From 3-1-20CM-4-69-9 sp963833655 (lineage in GTDB: Bacteria > Actinomycetota > Thermoleophilia > Gaiellales > Gaiellaceae), in the NCBI GenBank assembly GCA_963833655.1, contig CAWHYL010000007.1:124001-188000 (forward strand): a stretch of DNA of 64,000 nucleotides, given 5' to 3'. The translations under genes were made by a program, and so were the position numbers. Of the stretch, positions 40,339 through 49,086 are shown one piece after another (position 1 is the first letter of the stretch; each line of letters starts with the position of its first letter). The notes beneath the pieces were generated by a model. The model saw nothing but the letters and a program-made list of their open reading frames with translations, ran no database searches and was not told the DNA's origin.

Positions 40339-40824
40339 ATGGAGCAAGCACACGATCTGATCCGCCCCTGGCGGCGCGCGACGATCGCCGTCAGCGCGGT
40401 CGCGGCCGTGGAACTGCTGCTCCTGACGATCGTCGGCATCGCACTCTTCGGCAAGCCGCTCCTGCACCACTTCCAGAGCTCCGCCGCGTCGGCCGCGACA
40501 CCCCCGAAGCGCGTCGCGAAACCGGCGCCCGCGAAGGCGGTGCTGCCGCGCAGCGAGGTCGAGGTGATGGTGCTGAACGGCAACGGCCAGGCCGGCGCCG
40601 CCCATGCGGCCGCGGATCGTGTGCAGGCGAAGGGCTACCTGCTCGGAAACGTCGGCAACGCGCCGAGCATCATGCCGCACTCGCTCGTGATGTTCCGACC
40701 CGGCTATGCGGGCGAGGGGCGCCGGCTCGCACGCGACCTGCACGTGCGGATCGTCCGGCCGCTCGACGGAATGCGCCCGGCACAGCTGCTCGGCGCACAC
40801 CTCGTGCTCATCCTGGGCACGTAG
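40339..40824 (+). CDS. LytR_C-domain membrane protein
   Basis: A 161-residue protein: cytoplasmic start, one membrane helix (AVAAVELLLLTIVGIALFG, about 22-40), and an outside LytR C-terminal domain (VEVMVLNGNGQAGAAHAAADRV, LVMFRPGYAGEGRRLARDL, VRIVRPLDGM). LytR_C domains occur in LCP-type ligases or alone, where they help attach or regulate wall polymers; here the catalytic LytR_CpsA domain is absent, so it is probably an accessory. It converges on the O-antigen-ligase gene (17-base overlap). Confidence 0.82.
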   Translation: MEQAHDLIRPWRRATIAVSAVAAVELLLLTIVGIALFGKPLLHHFQSSAASAATPPKRVAKPAPAKAVLPRSEVEVMVLNGNGQAGAAHAAADRVQAKGYLLGNVGNAPSIMPHSLVMFRPGYAGEGRRLARDLHVRIVRPLDGMRPAQLLGAHLVLILGT

Positions 40825-42655
40825 ACGGATCGATCTCGCAGCGGGCGCGGTCGAGGTCGCGGCCGGGCGTCGTCCCTTTCCCGAACAGGAAGTTGTCGAG
40901 CGTGTACGCCCGATTGAGGGCGTAGTACGCAGGGCGCGGCCGCTTGAGCTGGTGCAGCTCGAACGCTCCGAGCTGGTACCAGGTGTCGGGGTTCAGCGGC
41001 TCGAGATCACGCGCCTGCCGGTACAGGGCGAGAGCTCGTGACTTGTCGAGCGTGAGCGCGGCCTCGAACCAGAGCGGCTCGACCGCGAGCGGGTTGTACC
41101 TCTGCGCCGACTGCGCGCGGTCGAGCGCGCCGACCAGGTTGCCGCTCGCCGCCGCGTCGAGCGCCGCGTTGAGCCGCCGCTCGGACAGCCACGGCGATGC
41201 CAGCGAGTAGACGGCGGCGAGCGCGCAAACGGCTGCGGCAATCGGCAGCAGCAAACCGCTTCGCGCCCGAGGCGGCCCGGTGAGCAGCGCGCCGATGAGC
41301 AGAAACAGCGGCCCCTGAACGGCGATGTAGTCCCAGTCGATGTCGACGAACGAGTGCAGGAAGCAGACCCCGATCGCGAGCCCGAGCGGCAGGAACGTCC
41401 GTCGTGCCACCGCAACGAGCAGCGCGGCGTAGAGGAGGAAGCCGATCAGGCCGAGCTCGCTGAGGAACTGCAGCGGCGTCGAGTGCGGCTCGACGACGGC
41501 GAGCGGGCTGTCGCGTTCGATGCGGTCGGTCAGGCCGAACGTGCCCGCGCCGGTGCCGTTCGCAGGATGGTTCGTGAACGCGTTCCAGGCCTCCTGCCAC
41601 CAGCGCCAGCGGTTGCTCGAGCTCGCCGACGCGAGCCGGCCCGGCGTCTGCCCGACTTGCGCGCTCACCGGGTTCGCGAACTCGTGCCAGCGGTCCTGCG
41701 TCCACTGCACCGGACCGCCGGCGCGGACGACGGATGCGACGAAGACGGCGAGGGCGACGGCAGCCAGCGCCAGCGCGACGACGCGGAGGACGCGGGCGTC
41801 GACGGCACGCGTGACGAGAAAGCGCAGGGCGAGCGCGACGGCGGCAGCGCCGACGGCGAAGGCCAAGCCGAACAGGAGACCGTCGTGCACGCGCACGCTG
41901 TGCGGCTGCCCGTCGTCCGCGACACCGGGCAGCAGGAGCCCGATGCCGGCGACAGCGGCGCCGACGATCCAGGCGACTGCGAGCACACCGACGGTCTCGA
42001 GCCGCCGCTCGTCGAGCACGAGGTAGACGACGGCGACCAGGACCGACAGGAGGATGCCCACCCGCGAATACGTGAGGACGACGACGACGAGCGCCGTGTA
42101 GAGGAGCAGCCCACCGGCGAGCCGGAAGCGCCGGGGGAGCCAGAGCCCGATCGGCACCGCCGCAGTCCCGAGCAGCGCGAGCTCGTTCCAGTACCCGAGC
42201 GGATAGCGGAGGCGCGCGAGCCGCCCGTAGTCCGAGTACAGCGCGGGCACGACCTTCGCCGCGAGCGCCCAGAGGAAGAGCGCGCCCAGCAGCGCGGCCG
42301 CGCCGTACGCCAGCTTCCGCGGCGCGACTCCGCCGAGGAGCGCGCCGACCGCCGCGAAGGCGAGGTAGACGAGCGAGCGGTTGGCGTAGTCCCACGACCG
42401 GGCGGGCTCGATCGACCAGGCAATCGACGCGGCCTGCCACAGCACGAACGCGGCGAAGACGACGAAGAAGACGACTGCGGGACGTGGGAGCGTCGGCGGC
42501 TGGACGGCCCAGCCGATCGCGGCGACGAGGACTGCTGCGGTCCCGATCCAGAAGAGCCGGGACTGGCTGGAGCCGGCGCTGAGAAAGAGCGAGGCGAAGC
42601 AGAGGGCTGCGGCCGCGCCCGGGGCCAGAGCTCCCCGAACGGCGGCTCCTTGCAT
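40808..42655 (-). CDS. O-antigen ligase-like membrane protein with TPR tail
   Basis: A 615-residue protein with about 12 membrane helices and an outside loop carrying the Wzy_C/WaaL region (NRWRWWQEAWNAFTNHPANG then VEPHSTPLQFLSELG, with the conserved His/Ser region), followed by cytoplasmic or surface tetratrico-like repeats (QRYNPLAVEPLWFEAALTLD, ARDLEPLNPDTWYQLGAFEL). Predicted to ligate or polymerise a surface glycan on lipid carriers, possibly with the LytR_C gene and the upstream sugar genes. The ATG at 42655 is preferred over the longer frame to 42730. Confidence 0.82.
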   Translation of the reverse strand: MQGAAVRGALAPGAAAALCFASLFLSAGSSQSRLFWIGTAAVLVAAIGWAVQPPTLPRPAVVFFVVFAAFVLWQAASIAWSIEPARSWDYANRSLVYLAFAAVGALLGGVAPRKLAYGAAALLGALFLWALAAKVVPALYSDYGRLARLRYPLGYWNELALLGTAAVPIGLWLPRRFRLAGGLLLYTALVVVVLTYSRVGILLSVLVAVVYLVLDERRLETVGVLAVAWIVGAAVAGIGLLLPGVADDGQPHSVRVHDGLLFGLAFAVGAAAVALALRFLVTRAVDARVLRVVALALAAVALAVFVASVVRAGGPVQWTQDRWHEFANPVSAQVGQTPGRLASASSSNRWRWWQEAWNAFTNHPANGTGAGTFGLTDRIERDSPLAVVEPHSTPLQFLSELGLIGFLLYAALLVAVARRTFLPLGLAIGVCFLHSFVDIDWDYIAVQGPLFLLIGALLTGPPRARSGLLLPIAAAVCALAAVYSLASPWLSERRLNAALDAAASGNLVGALDRAQSAQRYNPLAVEPLWFEAALTLDKSRALALYRQARDLEPLNPDTWYQLGAFELHQLKRPRPAYYALNRAYTLDNFLFGKGTTPGRDLDRARCEIDPSTCPG

Positions 42656-42788
42656 CGCGCGCGAGGCTAACAGAGCACTTTTGGCGCTTACAAACCGTTT
42701 ACAGCGGCCATAAGGGAGCCACACTCCCATCCGGCAAGGTGGGCAACATCGACGCTAGAGTCCGCCGGAGCCGCAGCGCGGTCCTTGC

Positions 42789-43322
42789 ATGCCCAAGTTT
42801 CTGAAGCCCCTCATCCTCGTCCTGGCCGCCGCTGCCTCAGCAGCCACATTCGGGGTCTCGACCGCTCACGCGAGCGCGTGCTCGAACGCGCTGATCCACG
42901 ACTGGTACGTCGACGGCCGGATCGACAAGACCTACCAGGTGCATTGCTACCGCGAGGCGCTGAAGGAGATCCCGGAGGATCAGATCGTCTACGGGACCTT
43001 GCGCGACGACCTGAACCGCGCGCTCGAGAACGTCATCCGCGACCACCACGGCGCCGTCCTGGCGACGACGCCGGTGCCGCCCGCCGGAGGCAGCGGCGAC
43101 AGCAACAACAGCAGCAGCGGCGGGTCGGACAGCGGCACGCACGACAAGGGCTTCTTCCACTGGCTCGCCAAGAAGGTCGGGCCCGACACCGCGAACTCCG
43201 TGCCGGTGCCGCTCCTCGTCCTAGGCGGGCTCGCGCTCGCCTTGATCGCGGCCGCCGCGATCAGCTACGGCGCGCGTCGCTACCAGACCCGCAAAGCGCA
43301 GTCGAACCCGCCTGACGCATAG
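42789..43322 (+). CDS. Exported protein with C-terminal membrane anchor, unknown
   Basis: A 177-residue protein: signal peptide MPKFLKPLILVLAAAASAATFG, a short domain with paired cysteines (HASACSNALIHDWYVDGRID and HCYREALKEIPEDQIVYGT), a low-complexity linker GGSGDSNNSSSGGSDSGTHD, and a C-terminal helix VPLLVLGGLALALIAAAAISYG with a basic tail. This resembles a surface or sortase-like anchored protein, but no LPxTG is seen. The family is unknown to me. It precedes nrdJ with a 63-base gap and may share its promoter region. Confidence 0.7.
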   Translation: MPKFLKPLILVLAAAASAATFGVSTAHASACSNALIHDWYVDGRIDKTYQVHCYREALKEIPEDQIVYGTLRDDLNRALENVIRDHHGAVLATTPVPPAGGSGDSNNSSSGGSDSGTHDKGFFHWLAKKVGPDTANSVPVPLLVLGGLALALIAAAAISYGARRYQTRKAQSNPPDA

Positions 43323-43385
43323 TCCGAAGTCCGTCCGAGGCCGGGTCCACACTGGTCCTCCCCAACTACCCTTCGGAGGAGCGGC

Positions 43386-46145
43386 ATGGCGAGCACAGAG
43401 CATGAAATCGAGGCCCCGGTAGTCGAGAACACGGTCGTCCGCGAGGACGCCAGCCTCGCTGTCCGCCGCTACTTCACGATCCCGGGCCGCGATCCCTTCG
43501 ACGAGATCGAATGGGAGACGCGCGACGCCTTCATCCCCGGCAAGGACAAGCCGGTCTTCGAGCAGAAGGACGTCGAGTTCCCGAAGTTCTGGTCGCAGAC
43601 CGCGACGAACATCGTCGCCCAGAAGTACTTCCGCGGGCGGATGAGCTCGCCGGAGCGGGAGCGCTCCGTGCGGCAGATGATCGGGCGGATCGTCGACACG
43701 GTATCCACGTGGGGGCGCAAGGACGGCTACTTCGCGACCGACGAGGAGGCTGACACCTTCGAGGCGGAGCTGAAGGCGATCCTCGTCAACCAGCTCGCCT
43801 CCTTCAACTCACCCGTCTGGTTCAACGTCGGCTTCGAGGAGCGGCCGCAGTGCTCCGCCTGCTTCATCCTCTCGATCGACGACTCGATGGACTCGATCCT
43901 CGACTGGATCCGGCGCGAGGGCGTCATCTTCCGCGGCGGCTCCGGCTCGGGCGTGAACCTGTCGAAGCTGCGCTCGTCGAAGGAACAGCTCTCGAAGGGC
44001 GGCTACGCGAGCGGCCCGGTGTCGTTCATGCGCGGCGCCGACGCGTCCGCCGGCACGATCAAGTCCGGGGGCAAGACGCGGCGCGCGGCGAAGATGGTCG
44101 TCCTCGACGTCGACCATCCCGACATCGAGGAGTTCATCTGGTGCAAGGCGCACGAGGAGCGCAAGGCGCGCGTCCTCGAGGGGGCGGGCTACGACATGTC
44201 GCTGGACTCGCCGGACTGGGCGTCGATCCAGTACCAGAACGCGAACAACTCCGTGCGCGTCACCGACGCGTTCATGGAGGCCGTCGAGGCCGACGCCGAC
44301 TGGAACCTGACGGCGCGCACCGACGGCACGGTCGTCGAGACGAAGAAGGCGCGCGAGCTCATGAAGCAGATCGCCGACGCCGCCTGGCAGTGCGCCGACC
44401 CGGGCGTCCAGTACGACACGACGATCAACAACTGGCACACGCTGCCGAACACGTCGCGCATCAACGCGTCGAACCCGTGCTCGGAATACATGTCGATCGA
44501 CGACAGCGCGTGCAACCTGGCGTCGCTGAACCTGATGAAGTTCCGCCGCGAGGACGGCGAGCTCGACGTCGAGGCATTCACGCACGCGATCGACGTGCTC
44601 TTCCTCGCACAGGAGATCCTCGTCGGCAACTCGTCCTATCCGACCCCGGAGATCGAGCGGAACGCGAAGACGTACCGGCAGCTCGGGCTCGGGTACGCGA
44701 ACCTCGGGGCGCTGCTGATCGCGCGCGGCCTGCCGTACGACTCCGAGGAAGGGCGTGCATACGCTGCGGCGATCACCGCGCTGATGACGGGGCGGGCGTA
44801 TCGCAAGTCGGCCGAGATCGCGTCGCGGATGGGGCCGTTCGCCGGCCACGCGCCGAACGCGGCGGCGATGATCGGCGTGATGGCGCAGCACCGCGCGGCA
44901 GTCGCGAACATCGACGGCGCGTCTTCGGTGCCGTCGGACCTCCTGACGGCGTGCCGGCAGGCGTGGGACGACGTTCTGAACCTGGGCGAGGTGCACGGCT
45001 ACCGCAACGCACAGGCCACGGTGCTCGCCCCGACGGGGACGATCAGCTTCATGATGGATTGCGACACGACGGGCGTCGAGCCCGACTTCTCGCTGGTGAA
45101 ATCGAAGAAGCTCGTCGGCGGCGGCGAGATCACGATCGTGAACAAGTCCGTCCCGATGGCCCTCGACAAGCTCGGTTATACGCCGGCGGAGACCGAGGAG
45201 GTCGTCGCGTTCGTCGACGAGCGCAACACGGTCGTCGGCGCGCCGTACCTCAAGGCGGAGCACTACCCGGTGTTCGACTGTGCCGTCGGCGATCGCGCGA
45301 TCCACTACATGGGCCACGTGAAGATGATGGGCGCGGTGCAGCCGTTCATCTCGGGCGCGATCTCGAAGACGGTGAACCTGCCCGAGACGGTGACGGTCGA
45401 CGAGGTCGCGCAGCTCTACGTCGAGTCGTGGAAGCTCGGCGTGAAGGCGATCGCGATCTACCGCGACAACTGCAAGGTCGCGCAGCCGCTCTCGGGCAAG
45501 AAGGACGGCGGCGCACAGGAGACGCTCGTGTCGACGCTGCCGCCGGCGCCGTTGACGCAGCGCCGCCGCCTGCCGGACGACCGCACCGAGGTCGGGAGGA
45601 AGTTCCGCGTCGGCGAGTACGAGGGCTACATCCACGTCGGGCTGTTCGACGACGGAACGCCGGGCGACATCTTCGTCGACATCGCGAAGGAGGGCACGAC
45701 GCTCGCCGGCCTGATGAACAGCTTCATGATCTCGGTGTCGCTGGGGCTGCAGTACGGCGTGCCGCTGGAGGTCTACGTCTCGAAGTTCGCACACATGCGC
45801 TTCGAGCCGAGCGGCATGACGAACGACGCCGACATCCGCGTCGCGAAGTCGATCGTCGACTACGTCTTCCGCTGGATGGGCAAGCGCTTCCTCTCGGTCG
45901 AGCAGCAGGAGGAGCTCGGGATCATGTCGCCTGAGGTGCGCGCCCGGCTCGCCGACGGTTACCGGAACGGCGAGGCCGCGCCGCCCGCCACGGCGGCCCC
46001 GCTCGAGGCAGCTCCTCCGGGCCAGACGGCGCTGTTCAACGCCTTCGAGGACGCACAGGAGTGCGCTCGCTGCGGCGGGCGGATGGTGCGAACCGGTTCC
46101 TGCTACACCTGCAGGGACTGCGGAACGAACACCGGGTGCAGCTAG
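43386..46145 (+). CDS. nrdJ: Adenosylcobalamin-dependent ribonucleotide reductase (class II)
   Basis: Makes deoxyribonucleotides using vitamin B12. The 919-residue protein has FNSPVWFNVGFEERPQCSACF, FRGGSGSGVNLSKLR, NPCSEYMSIDDSACNLASLNL (catalytic loop with the thiyl-radical cysteine and partners) and a C-terminal CARCGGRMVRTGSCYTCRDCG zinc/redox tail ending TNTGCS. The ATG has AAGGAGC-like GGAGGAGC upstream. It fits oxygen-tolerant DNA precursor supply together with thyX. A cobalamin riboswitch is not present in the 63 bases before it. Confidence 0.97.
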   Translation: MASTEHEIEAPVVENTVVREDASLAVRRYFTIPGRDPFDEIEWETRDAFIPGKDKPVFEQKDVEFPKFWSQTATNIVAQKYFRGRMSSPERERSVRQMIGRIVDTVSTWGRKDGYFATDEEADTFEAELKAILVNQLASFNSPVWFNVGFEERPQCSACFILSIDDSMDSILDWIRREGVIFRGGSGSGVNLSKLRSSKEQLSKGGYASGPVSFMRGADASAGTIKSGGKTRRAAKMVVLDVDHPDIEEFIWCKAHEERKARVLEGAGYDMSLDSPDWASIQYQNANNSVRVTDAFMEAVEADADWNLTARTDGTVVETKKARELMKQIADAAWQCADPGVQYDTTINNWHTLPNTSRINASNPCSEYMSIDDSACNLASLNLMKFRREDGELDVEAFTHAIDVLFLAQEILVGNSSYPTPEIERNAKTYRQLGLGYANLGALLIARGLPYDSEEGRAYAAAITALMTGRAYRKSAEIASRMGPFAGHAPNAAAMIGVMAQHRAAVANIDGASSVPSDLLTACRQAWDDVLNLGEVHGYRNAQATVLAPTGTISFMMDCDTTGVEPDFSLVKSKKLVGGGEITIVNKSVPMALDKLGYTPAETEEVVAFVDERNTVVGAPYLKAEHYPVFDCAVGDRAIHYMGHVKMMGAVQPFISGAISKTVNLPETVTVDEVAQLYVESWKLGVKAIAIYRDNCKVAQPLSGKKDGGAQETLVSTLPPAPLTQRRRLPDDRTEVGRKFRVGEYEGYIHVGLFDDGTPGDIFVDIAKEGTTLAGLMNSFMISVSLGLQYGVPLEVYVSKFAHMRFEPSGMTNDADIRVAKSIVDYVFRWMGKRFLSVEQQEELGIMSPEVRARLADGYRNGEAAPPATAAPLEAAPPGQTALFNAFEDAQECARCGGRMVRTGSCYTCRDCGTNTGCS

Positions 46146-46150
46146 CAAGG

Positions 46151-46175
46151 TCGGGCGCCGGGAGGCGCCCGATTT
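46151..46175 (+). terminator. Terminator of nrdJ
   Basis: TCGGGCGCC (46151-46159) and GGCGCCCGA (46164-46172) form a 9-bp stem with a GGGA loop, 5 bases after the nrdJ stop, followed by TTTG. Good but short T run. Confidence 0.65.
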
Positions 46176-46185
46176 GCGTCTGCGC

Positions 46186-46345
46186 CTAGGAGTGCCCGAA
46201 GCGGACGTCCGGCAGGGCGCGGTCGAGCCAGCCCGGGAGTGCCCACGCCCGCCGGCCGAACACCCGCAGGAGCGTCGGGATCACCGCGAGGACGGCGAGG
46301 TGCTTGGAGATGTTCTGCTGGGAGGTCTCGAGGGTCGCGGCACCG
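46186..46345 (-). pseudogene. Remnant: ArsR-like helix joined to an MMPL transporter C-terminus
   Basis: The minus strand reads ATLETSQQNISKHLAVL and then AVIPTLLRVFGRRAWALPGWLDRALPDVRFGHS up to a stop at 46186. The first part looks like the recognition helix of ArsR regulators, and the second like the conserved end of an MMPL/RND exporter (LPGWLDRxLP). The frame has no start before the mscL stop. It appears to be debris of two genes joined by deletion, in the gap between nrdJ and mscL. Confidence 0.5.
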
Positions 46346-46348
46346 TCG

Positions 46349-46726
46349 CTAGGTCGTGCCGCCTCGCAGCGCTGCGAGGAGCTCCTGATGCCGGCGCTCC
46401 TCGTCCGGCATCCCCTCTTCCGCCGGCGAGCGGTAGCGTCGCAGCAGCGCGTTCACCGGCTTCACGACGAAGAAGAAGACGGCGGCCGCGATCGCGACGA
46501 ACTGGATCACGTGGGTGATGAACGCCCCGTAGCGGAATGTCGCGCCGTTGATCGTGAACGTCAGGCCGTCGAAGTTCGGCTTGCCGATGATCGCCGCGAT
46601 GATCGGCATGATCAGATCGTTGACGAGAGAGTTGACGACGGCTGCGAACGCCAACCCCATGACGAACGCGACCGCGAGCTCGACGATGTTCCCGCGCAAG
46701 AGAAAGTCTCGGAACTCCTTGAGCAT
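46349..46726 (-). CDS. mscL: Large-conductance mechanosensitive channel MscL
   Basis: Pentameric channel that opens under membrane tension and releases solutes on osmotic downshock. The 125-residue protein reads MLKEFRDFLLRGNIVELAVAFVMGLAF with the N-terminal amphipathic helix and TM1, FVAIAAAVFFFVVKPVNALLRR as TM2, and a cytoplasmic helical tail PAEEGMPDEERRHQELLAAL. Length and order are normal. A short GAAAGGAGCC ribosome site precedes the ATG. Divergent from the VOC protein (77 bases). Confidence 0.95.
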   Translation of the reverse strand: MLKEFRDFLLRGNIVELAVAFVMGLAFAAVVNSLVNDLIMPIIAAIIGKPNFDGLTFTINGATFRYGAFITHVIQFVAIAAAVFFFVVKPVNALLRRYRSPAEEGMPDEERRHQELLAALRGGTT

Positions 46727-46803
46727 CCGGCTCCTTTCGTCGCTTGAGTTTCGCCGAGTCTAAGGCTGTATGTTCGGAGGCGAGCGACAGGAAGGAGCGA
46801 ACC

Positions 46804-47172
46804 ATGATCGACCACGTCACCGCGACGGTCGGAGACTTCGAGCGGGCGAAGAGCTTCTACAGCCAGGCGCTCGCGCCGCTGGGGTACTCGCTGCAGATGG
46901 AATTCCCCGGGGCGGCAGGCTTCGGCACGGAGGGCGGCATGCCGGACTTCTGGATCGGCACGAACGAGGAGCGTGGCGCGGCACACATCGCCTTCAGCGC
47001 CGGCGATCGCGCCGCCGTCGATGCCTTCTACGCGGCCGCAACCGCCGCGGGCGCGAAGGACAACGGCGCTCCGGGGCTCCGACCGCACTATCACGAGAGC
47101 TACTACGCGGCGTTCGTGCACGACGCCGACGGCAACAACGTCGAGGCGGTCTGCCACCTGCCGGACGCGTAA
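46804..47172 (+). CDS. VOC-family (glyoxalase/dioxygenase-like) protein
   Basis: A 122-residue two-repeat beta-alpha-beta-beta-beta protein. IDHVTATVGDFERAKSFYSQAL and ESYYAAFVHDADGNNVEAVCHL are the VOC halves with the metal-binding His/Glu positions (His4, His100-like, Glu near the end). ATG 46804 has AAGGAGCGAACC before it, better than the upstream frame at 46744. Substrate unknown; such proteins include glyoxalases, dioxygenases and resistance proteins. Confidence 0.85.
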   Translation: MIDHVTATVGDFERAKSFYSQALAPLGYSLQMEFPGAAGFGTEGGMPDFWIGTNEERGAAHIAFSAGDRAAVDAFYAAATAAGAKDNGAPGLRPHYHESYYAAFVHDADGNNVEAVCHLPDA

Positions 47173-47190
47173 GCGCCGCTGCGCGCCCGC

Positions 47191-48414
47191 CTACCGCCTG
47201 ACGCGAAGCGTGTACGTCATCGCGGCCCTGGCGCCGAGCGCGTCGGCGACCGCGACCGTGAAACGGAACCTGCCGGCATTGCGCGGCTTCCCCGAGAGGA
47301 CGCCGGTCTCGGCGTCGAGCTTCAGCCCCGCCGGCAAAGCGCCCGCAGCAACCACCCAGTGCGTCGTACCGACGCCGCCGGCGGTCCCGAGCGCGAGCCG
47401 GTAGCTCTTACGCAGCCGTGAGGTTCCGACCCGAAAGGTGCGGATCTGCAGCTTCGGCGCCACTGTGAGCGTGACGCTCACGTCCGTGCTTACCCCCGCC
47501 GAGTCCGTCACCGTCAGCACGATCGAGAACGTCCCCGCTTCCGCGGGCACACCCTGCAGATAGCTCGTCGACCCGTTGCCCTTGTTCCCGACGAAGCCGG
47601 TGCGCGCGGGCAGCGTCCCGCTGAGCTTCCAGCTGTAGCCGGGCGTGCCGCCACTGGCGTCGATCGCCACCTGCAGCGGTCGCCCGACCTCCCAGGTCTC
47701 GGCGGGCTGCGCAGATGCCGTCAGCCTCTCCGCCACGACGAGCTGCAACTGCTTCGACGCCGAGCGCCCCCCGGCGTCGACGCGCACCGTGAACGTGTAG
47801 GTTCCCGCGCCGGCCGGCGTCCCGTTGAGAGCGCCGTTCGATCCGAGCGTGACCCCAGGAGGAAGTGAACCGGAGGTGATCGTCCATGTCACACTCGGGG
47901 CCCCTGACGCGCTCAGCGTCGCCGTGTAGGAGGCACCCGCGGTCGCCTTCGGGAGACTGCTGGTCGTGATCTGCAGTGCCGGTTGCGGGGCCGGAGCGGG
48001 CGCTGGTGCCGGCGCCCCGGCCGGGCCGTCGACGGCGAACACGAATTGCCGCTCGGAGTGGTTGTCGCCGCCGCACCACGAGGGCCCCCCTTCGGCGGCG
48101 GTCAGGTCGTGCACCCAGACCCACGGCTCGGTCGTCTGGGCCTTCGTCGGCGTGCCGCTCACCAGACCGGTCGAAGACATCGACAACCCGGCCGGGAGCG
48201 CACCGTTCACGATCTCCCAGCGGTAGGCGTCGCAACCGTCGTGCGCGAGCAATTGCAGCTGAACCGCTTGCCCCACGTGCATGGTCGGGCAGACGAGCAA
48301 CGGCCCGCTGGCGGGGCACGGCGCGCTGTCGTTGAAGCTGGCCGCCGATCCAGGGGTCGACGCCGCGGCGGCGGCGAGCGCCGCGAGCACAAGGATGAGC
48401 GGAAAACGTCTCAA
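47191..48414 (-). CDS. Secreted multi-domain Ig-like (He_PIG) protein
   Basis: A 407-residue exported protein: the TTG at 48414 gives signal peptide MRRFPLILVLAALAAAAASTPGSAA, then a cysteine-containing domain (DSAPCPASGPLLVCPTMHVGQ, HDGCDAYRWEIVNGALPAGL), a proline-alanine linker (PAGAPAPAPAPAPQP) and three Ig-like He_PIG repeats (SGSLPPGVTLGSNGALNGTPAGAG, KLSGTLPARTGF, AGALPAGLKLDAETGVLSGKPRNAG). Probable surface adhesion or glycan-binding protein; no catalytic domain. Confidence 0.82.
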   Translation of the reverse strand: MRRFPLILVLAALAAAAASTPGSAASFNDSAPCPASGPLLVCPTMHVGQAVQLQLLAHDGCDAYRWEIVNGALPAGLSMSSTGLVSGTPTKAQTTEPWVWVHDLTAAEGGPSWCGGDNHSERQFVFAVDGPAGAPAPAPAPAPQPALQITTSSLPKATAGASYTATLSASGAPSVTWTITSGSLPPGVTLGSNGALNGTPAGAGTYTFTVRVDAGGRSASKQLQLVVAERLTASAQPAETWEVGRPLQVAIDASGGTPGYSWKLSGTLPARTGFVGNKGNGSTSYLQGVPAEAGTFSIVLTVTDSAGVSTDVSVTLTVAPKLQIRTFRVGTSRLRKSYRLALGTAGGVGTTHWVVAAGALPAGLKLDAETGVLSGKPRNAGRFRFTVAVADALGARAAMTYTLRVRR

Positions 48415-48482
48415 GACCCCGGAGTCCTTCGCCGACGAGGCAGCCGATCCTGGCACGACGCTAAGGAATCGACAGTCGGCCG

Positions 48483-49055
48483 TCAATCCTGTAGCGCGGA
48501 CGCAACCACCTGGGTCCCGGTCGCCCCGGCGGCGATCAGCTCCGCCGCCCGCCGCCCGGCGTCGTCGATCCGCACGCTCGGCGGCTCCGGCGGCGTCTCG
48601 TGCCATGTTCCTGGGCCCCAGAGCCGGCCGAAGCGAATGACGAGCGCCTCGAGCTTCGACGCGAGCGCGCTCCGCTCGAGGAGCGACAGCGCCTCGGCCG
48701 ACGCGGCTTCGAGAGGCCACGCGACGCTCTCCACCACCAGGCGTCGCGCCGAGGCCGCTTCCGCCGCGTGCACGATCGCCGGGCCGGCCTCGCGCCGAAT
48801 CCTCGCGTTGAGCTCCGAGCTGCCGGCTGTGAGATCCGTCAGGAAGTTCACGACGACGTCGGGGCGGGCGGCGACGACCGCCTGTACGAGCCGTTCGCTG
48901 TCATAGGCGTCGGCGACAACCGGCACCACGCCGAGCTCTTGCAGCACGCGCGCCTTGTCGGCGGAGCGGGTGAGCCCGACAACGACGTCTGTCGCCAGGT
49001 GCGGAACGAGCGCGCGGCCGAGCACACCCGTCGCTCCGGCGAGAAAGATGCGCAT
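48483..49055 (-). CDS. Short NAD-binding epimerase-like protein
   Basis: A 190-residue Rossmann protein: MRIFLAGATGVLGRALVPHLA is the NAD(P)-binding motif, PVVADAYDSERLVQAVVAARPDVVVNFLTDL the acidic side, RLVVESVAWPLEA the SDR centre and LVIRFGRLWGPGTWHETPPEPPS the sugar/cofactor end. It is about 100 residues shorter than normal atypical SDRs, lacking most of the C-terminal substrate domain. Substrate unknown. The ATG at 49055 is 31 bases from the divergent lipoprotein gene. Confidence 0.8.
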   Translation of the reverse strand: MRIFLAGATGVLGRALVPHLATDVVVGLTRSADKARVLQELGVVPVVADAYDSERLVQAVVAARPDVVVNFLTDLTAGSSELNARIRREAGPAIVHAAEAASARRLVVESVAWPLEAASAEALSLLERSALASKLEALVIRFGRLWGPGTWHETPPEPPSVRIDDAGRRAAELIAAGATGTQVVASALQD

Positions 49056-49086
49056 CGTTCCCGACGATACGTCGCCGTGCTGAGCG

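Noticed and set aside
43323..43385. Cobalamin riboswitch before nrdJ
   Set aside because: Only 63 bases separate the genes and no B12-box sequence or large fold is present.
43809..46148. 779-residue open frame opposite nrdJ
   Set aside because: Arg/His/Val-rich sequence with no family motif, entirely within the antisense of nrdJ; GC-rich genes produce such frames.
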